DNA of 64,000 nucleotides from Massilia sp. W12. Its GTDB lineage: Bacteria; Pseudomonadota; Gammaproteobacteria; Burkholderiales; Burkholderiaceae_D. Below are positions 61,616-64,000 of this stretch, in pieces (position 1 is the stretch's first letter; each line of letters opens with the position of its first letter). The stretch spans positions 2,356,001 through 2,420,000 of the forward strand of contig NZ_CP147776.1 in the NCBI RefSeq assembly GCF_037300705.1. The letters run 5' to 3'. A model generated the notes under the pieces. The model was not told where the DNA came from. It ran no database searches and saw only the letters and a list, made by a program, of their open reading frames with translations. The position numbers and the translations under genes were made by a program.

Positions 61616-63025
61616 TTAATGCTGATGGCCGCCGCCTTTTTTGCCCGGTTTTACGGCGCGCAATTCGAGCGCGCCGGGGGTGTTGGCCGGGGCCGCTTTG
61701 TGCGCCGGCGGCGCCTCGCCCATCCATTCATGCGCCACCGTGCCCGGCGGGTGTTGGTACCAGCCGGGGTCGCTGTAATCGCCGGCTTTTTGCTCTTTGC
61801 GCACCTTCAGCACCGTGAACATGCCGCCCATTTCCAGGGAGCCAAACGGGCCTTCGCCCATCATCATCGGCAGGGTGTTGTCCGGCAGCGGCATTTTCAT
61901 ACTGCCCATATCGCCCATGCCGCGCTCACCCATGGCCATATAGTCGGGCAACAGGCGCTGGATTTTTTGCGTCAAATCAGCCTGCGCCACGCCGATGCCG
62001 GTTGGCACATCGTGCCCCATCGCATTCATGGTGTGATGGCTTTTATGGCAATGCAAAGCCCAGTCGCCAACTTCATCGGCGATAAAATCAAGCTGGCGCA
62101 TCTGTCCTACCGCAATATCGGCGGTGATTTCATACCAGCGCGCGCTTTTCGGCGTCGGCCCGCCGTCGGTGCCGGTGATCATGAATTCATGCCCGTGCAA
62201 ATGAATCGGGTGATTGGTCATGGTCAGATTGCCGATGCGGATGCGCACCCGCTCATGCTGACGCGCCACCAGCGGCGCAATGCCGGGGAAGACGCGCGAA
62301 TTCCAGCACCACAGATTAAAGTCGAGCATGGTCATGATCTTCGGCGTTTTCGCGCCCGGCTCAATATCAAAGGCGTTCAGCAAAAAGCAGTAATCGCGCT
62401 GCACTTCGTCAATCAAGGGGTGTTTTTGCCTGGGATGCGTGACCCACATGCCCATCATGCCCATTGCCAATTGCGTCATTTCATCGGCGTGCGGATGGTA
62501 CATAAAGGTGCCCGGGCGGCGCGCGGTGAATTCATAGACAAAGGTTTTGCCCGGCGCGATCGACTTTTGCGTCAAACCGGAAACACCGTCCATGCCGCAA
62601 GGCAGGCGCTGGCCATGCCAGTGCACGCTGGTGGCTTCGGGCAAGCGGTTGGTGACGAAGATGCGCACCTTATCGCCTTCCACCACTTCAATCGTCGGCC
62701 CCGGACTTTGTCCGTTATAGCCCCACAGATGGGCCACCATGCCAGGCCCCAGTTCGCGCAACACCGGTTCGGCCACCAGATGAAATTCTTTCACGCCCTG
62801 ATTCATGCGCCAGGGCAAAGTCCAGCCATTGAGCGTCACCACCGGGTTATAGGGACGGCCATTGGGCGGCGTCAGCGGCGGCTGGGTGTCCGGCTTATCC
62901 TGGCTGACCAATTCCGGCAAGCCTGCCATCGCCGCCGGCGCCACCGCCGCACTGGCCAGGGCGCCGCCGGCAATCCCGGCTTTGCCGGCCAGCTTGAAAA
63001 ATTCACGTCGTTTATTGTTGTCCAT
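61616..63025 (-). CDS. multicopper oxidase (CopA-like), Tat-exported
   Basis: 469 residues from the ATG at 63025. The signal peptide with 'KRREFFKLAGKAGIAGG' is of the Tat type. Copper sites: 'SVHWHGQRLPCGMDG', 'TFMYHPHADEMTQLAMG', 'HPIHLHGHEFMITG' and 'WALHCHKSHHTMNAMGH', the four H-x-H groups with the Cys of the type-1 site. Met-rich segments (about residues 370-410) resemble copper-tolerance oxidases. It oxidises Cu(I) or organic substrates in the periplasm. The start lies 8 bases after the stop of the TolC-like gene, so the three genes are probably one copper operon. Confidence 0.92.
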   Translation of the reverse strand: MDNNKRREFFKLAGKAGIAGGALASAAVAPAAMAGLPELVSQDKPDTQPPLTPPNGRPYNPVVTLNGWTLPWRMNQGVKEFHLVAEPVLRELGPGMVAHLWGYNGQSPGPTIEVVEGDKVRIFVTNRLPEATSVHWHGQRLPCGMDGVSGLTQKSIAPGKTFVYEFTARRPGTFMYHPHADEMTQLAMGMMGMWVTHPRQKHPLIDEVQRDYCFLLNAFDIEPGAKTPKIMTMLDFNLWCWNSRVFPGIAPLVARQHERVRIRIGNLTMTNHPIHLHGHEFMITGTDGGPTPKSARWYEITADIAVGQMRQLDFIADEVGDWALHCHKSHHTMNAMGHDVPTGIGVAQADLTQKIQRLLPDYMAMGERGMGDMGSMKMPLPDNTLPMMMGEGPFGSLEMGGMFTVLKVRKEQKAGDYSDPGWYQHPPGTVAHEWMGEAPPAHKAAPANTPGALELRAVKPGKKGGGHQH

Positions 63026-63033
63026 GCTCCACC

Positions 63034-64000
63034 TCATTCCGTCGCAATGCCTTGCGCCGCATCCGCTGCGCCCAGCAGGCTTTGTTGCAGATGTGCGTCC
63101 TGTTGCCAAAATTGTTGTTGCGCCTTTAAGGCTTCGCGCACCGCGCCGGCCTGTTCGCGCGCTTGCGCCATCAAATCAAACACCCCGGTCAACATGCCGT
63201 TGTAGCGCAATTGCTCTTGCTGCAAGATGCGCTGCTGCAGCGGCAGGATTTCGCTCTGCTGTAAATGAGCCAATTGCCAGGCGCTGCGATAGGCGGCATA
63301 AGCTTGCTGCAACTGGTGTTGCGCGCCGCGCTGCTGCGCTTCCATCTGCAGCAATGCGGCGCGCGCCTGTGCGCTCAGTTCCTGGCGCGCTAAAGCGCCG
63401 GCGTCAAACAGCGGCAGGCGCAGATGTAATTCAAAGCCTTTTTTCTTGCCGCCATCTTCCTGGCTGTTGCGCAGCAGACTGCCTTCCAATTCCAGTCCGG
63501 CCAGCGCGCTGTTGCTGGATGTTGCGGCTTGCAACTCAGCTTTGGCGATCAGCAAGCCCAGGTGCAGGCCGCTGGCGGCTTGCGCCACTTCGTCGGCGCT
63601 GCGCGGCGTCTTGGGTAAGTCGGGCAGGCGCTCCGGCAGTTTCAAGCTGGCCGCCTGCGCCGGCGTCAAGCCAAGCAGGCGCAGCAGTTGGGCGCGGCTG
63701 TGTTCTGCCTGCCATTGCGCTTGCTGCGCCTGTTGCGCGGCTTCGGCGTAAAACAAATGTTCGCGCGCGCGCTGCAATTCAGAAAAATTGCCGGCGGCTT
63801 GCATGCGGCGCGCCAATTCCGCCCCGGCCTGGGCGAATTCGAGCACGTCTTGCGCATAGCGGCTTTGCTGTTCCGCCGCTACCGCCTGCACCCAGCTTTG
63901 CCGGATCTCGCCGATGCGGCTGGCGATTTGCGCCGCCAATTGCAATTGATTGCGGTATTGCCGCTGCGCCTGCGCTTGCCGGCGCGCCGGCCATTGCAGC
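63034..64000 (-). CDS. TolC-like outer-membrane efflux protein, C-terminal part
   Basis: The frame is open to the right edge, so the N-terminus lies beyond the window; about 322 codons are visible. The long Ala/Gln/Leu-rich amphipathic helices ('AQAGAELARRMQAAGNFSELQ' in part, 'LLRLLGLTPAQAASLKLPERLP') and the typical second repeat ('RLPLFDAGALARQELSAQARA') fit the OEP/TolC family. It probably forms the outer channel of a metal or copper export system with the multicopper oxidase genes downstream. No stop or frameshift in the visible part. Confidence 0.82.
   Translation of the reverse strand, partial: LQWPARRQAQAQRQYRNQLQLAAQIASRIGEIRQSWVQAVAAEQQSRYAQDVLEFAQAGAELARRMQAAGNFSELQRAREHLFYAEAAQQAQQAQWQAEHSRAQLLRLLGLTPAQAASLKLPERLPDLPKTPRSADEVAQAASGLHLGLLIAKAELQAATSSNSALAGLELEGSLLRNSQEDGGKKKGFELHLRLPLFDAGALARQELSAQARAALLQMEAQQRGAQHQLQQAYAAYRSAWQLAHLQQSEILPLQQRILQQEQLRYNGMLTGVFDLMAQAREQAGAVREALKAQQQFWQQDAHLQQSLLGAADAAQGIATE

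Noticed and set aside
1-64000. tRNA or rRNA genes
   Set aside because: No cloverleaf-like or conserved rRNA segments were noticed in the gaps by reading; a covariance search was not possible.

Overview
The window (about 64 kb, GC-rich) looks like a chromosomal segment of a betaproteobacterium, most probably Burkholderiales/Oxalobacteraceae-like (Massilia/Janthinobacterium type). The reasons are the pssA-leuA linkage, the YbiT and DNA polymerase II sequences and the MSHA-type pilus genes. The assignment is inferred from gene content only.

Layout. 1-11.05 kb: a minus-strand MSHA-type type IV pilus assembly operon (mshM-L-N-E-G-I-J-K and a pilin-like gene cut by the window edge). 11.2-24.8 kb: an accessory region with a lipoprotein, a truncated YhcG-type nuclease, a secreted propeller-like protein, a LRR-ROC-COR-TIR (ROCO) protein, an orphan RHH antitoxin beside a truncated ParE start, DNA polymerase II, a metallophosphoesterase-STAND-TPR protein and a broken Fic gene. 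24.9-40.1 kb: an iron-regulated region. A TonB receptor and a three-gene ABC exporter diverge from one Fur box. A Fur-family regulator and a four-gene operon (PduX-like GHMP kinase, PLP beta-synthase, ATP-grasp fused to a DUF364-like domain, MFS exporter) diverge from a second, near-perfect Fur box. Between these halves lie decayed toxin-antitoxin modules and a complete IS3-family element. 40.2-45.3 kb: a second, larger ROCO-TIR protein carrying an extra AAA-ATPase/PD-(D/E)XK nuclease module and about 17 nearly identical leucine-rich repeats. 45.3-64 kb: mostly core genes (M15 peptidase, DUF456, DUF3616, pssA, leuA, ybiT, S41 peptidase, Lrp regulator, Tat-exported phospholipase C, TPR-GAF histidine kinase) and a copper gene set (cupredoxin, multicopper oxidase, TolC-like protein) cut by the right edge.

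How the parts fit. The Fur-controlled genes make a coherent proposal for a small-molecule metallophore pathway with neither NRPS nor NIS synthetase. The kinase would activate a hydroxy-amino acid, the PLP enzyme would displace the phosphate, the ATP-grasp enzyme would join the parts, MFS and/or ABC would export the product and the TonB receptor would recover the metal complex. I do not recognise this set as a described siderophore locus. It is the best candidate for an undescribed system. The second candidate is the defence-like set: two ROCO-TIR paralogues with different front ends plus a metallophosphoesterase-STAND protein, surrounded by toxin modules that are almost all broken. The two ROCO genes form roughly 2 kb direct repeats that could recombine and delete the DNA between them.
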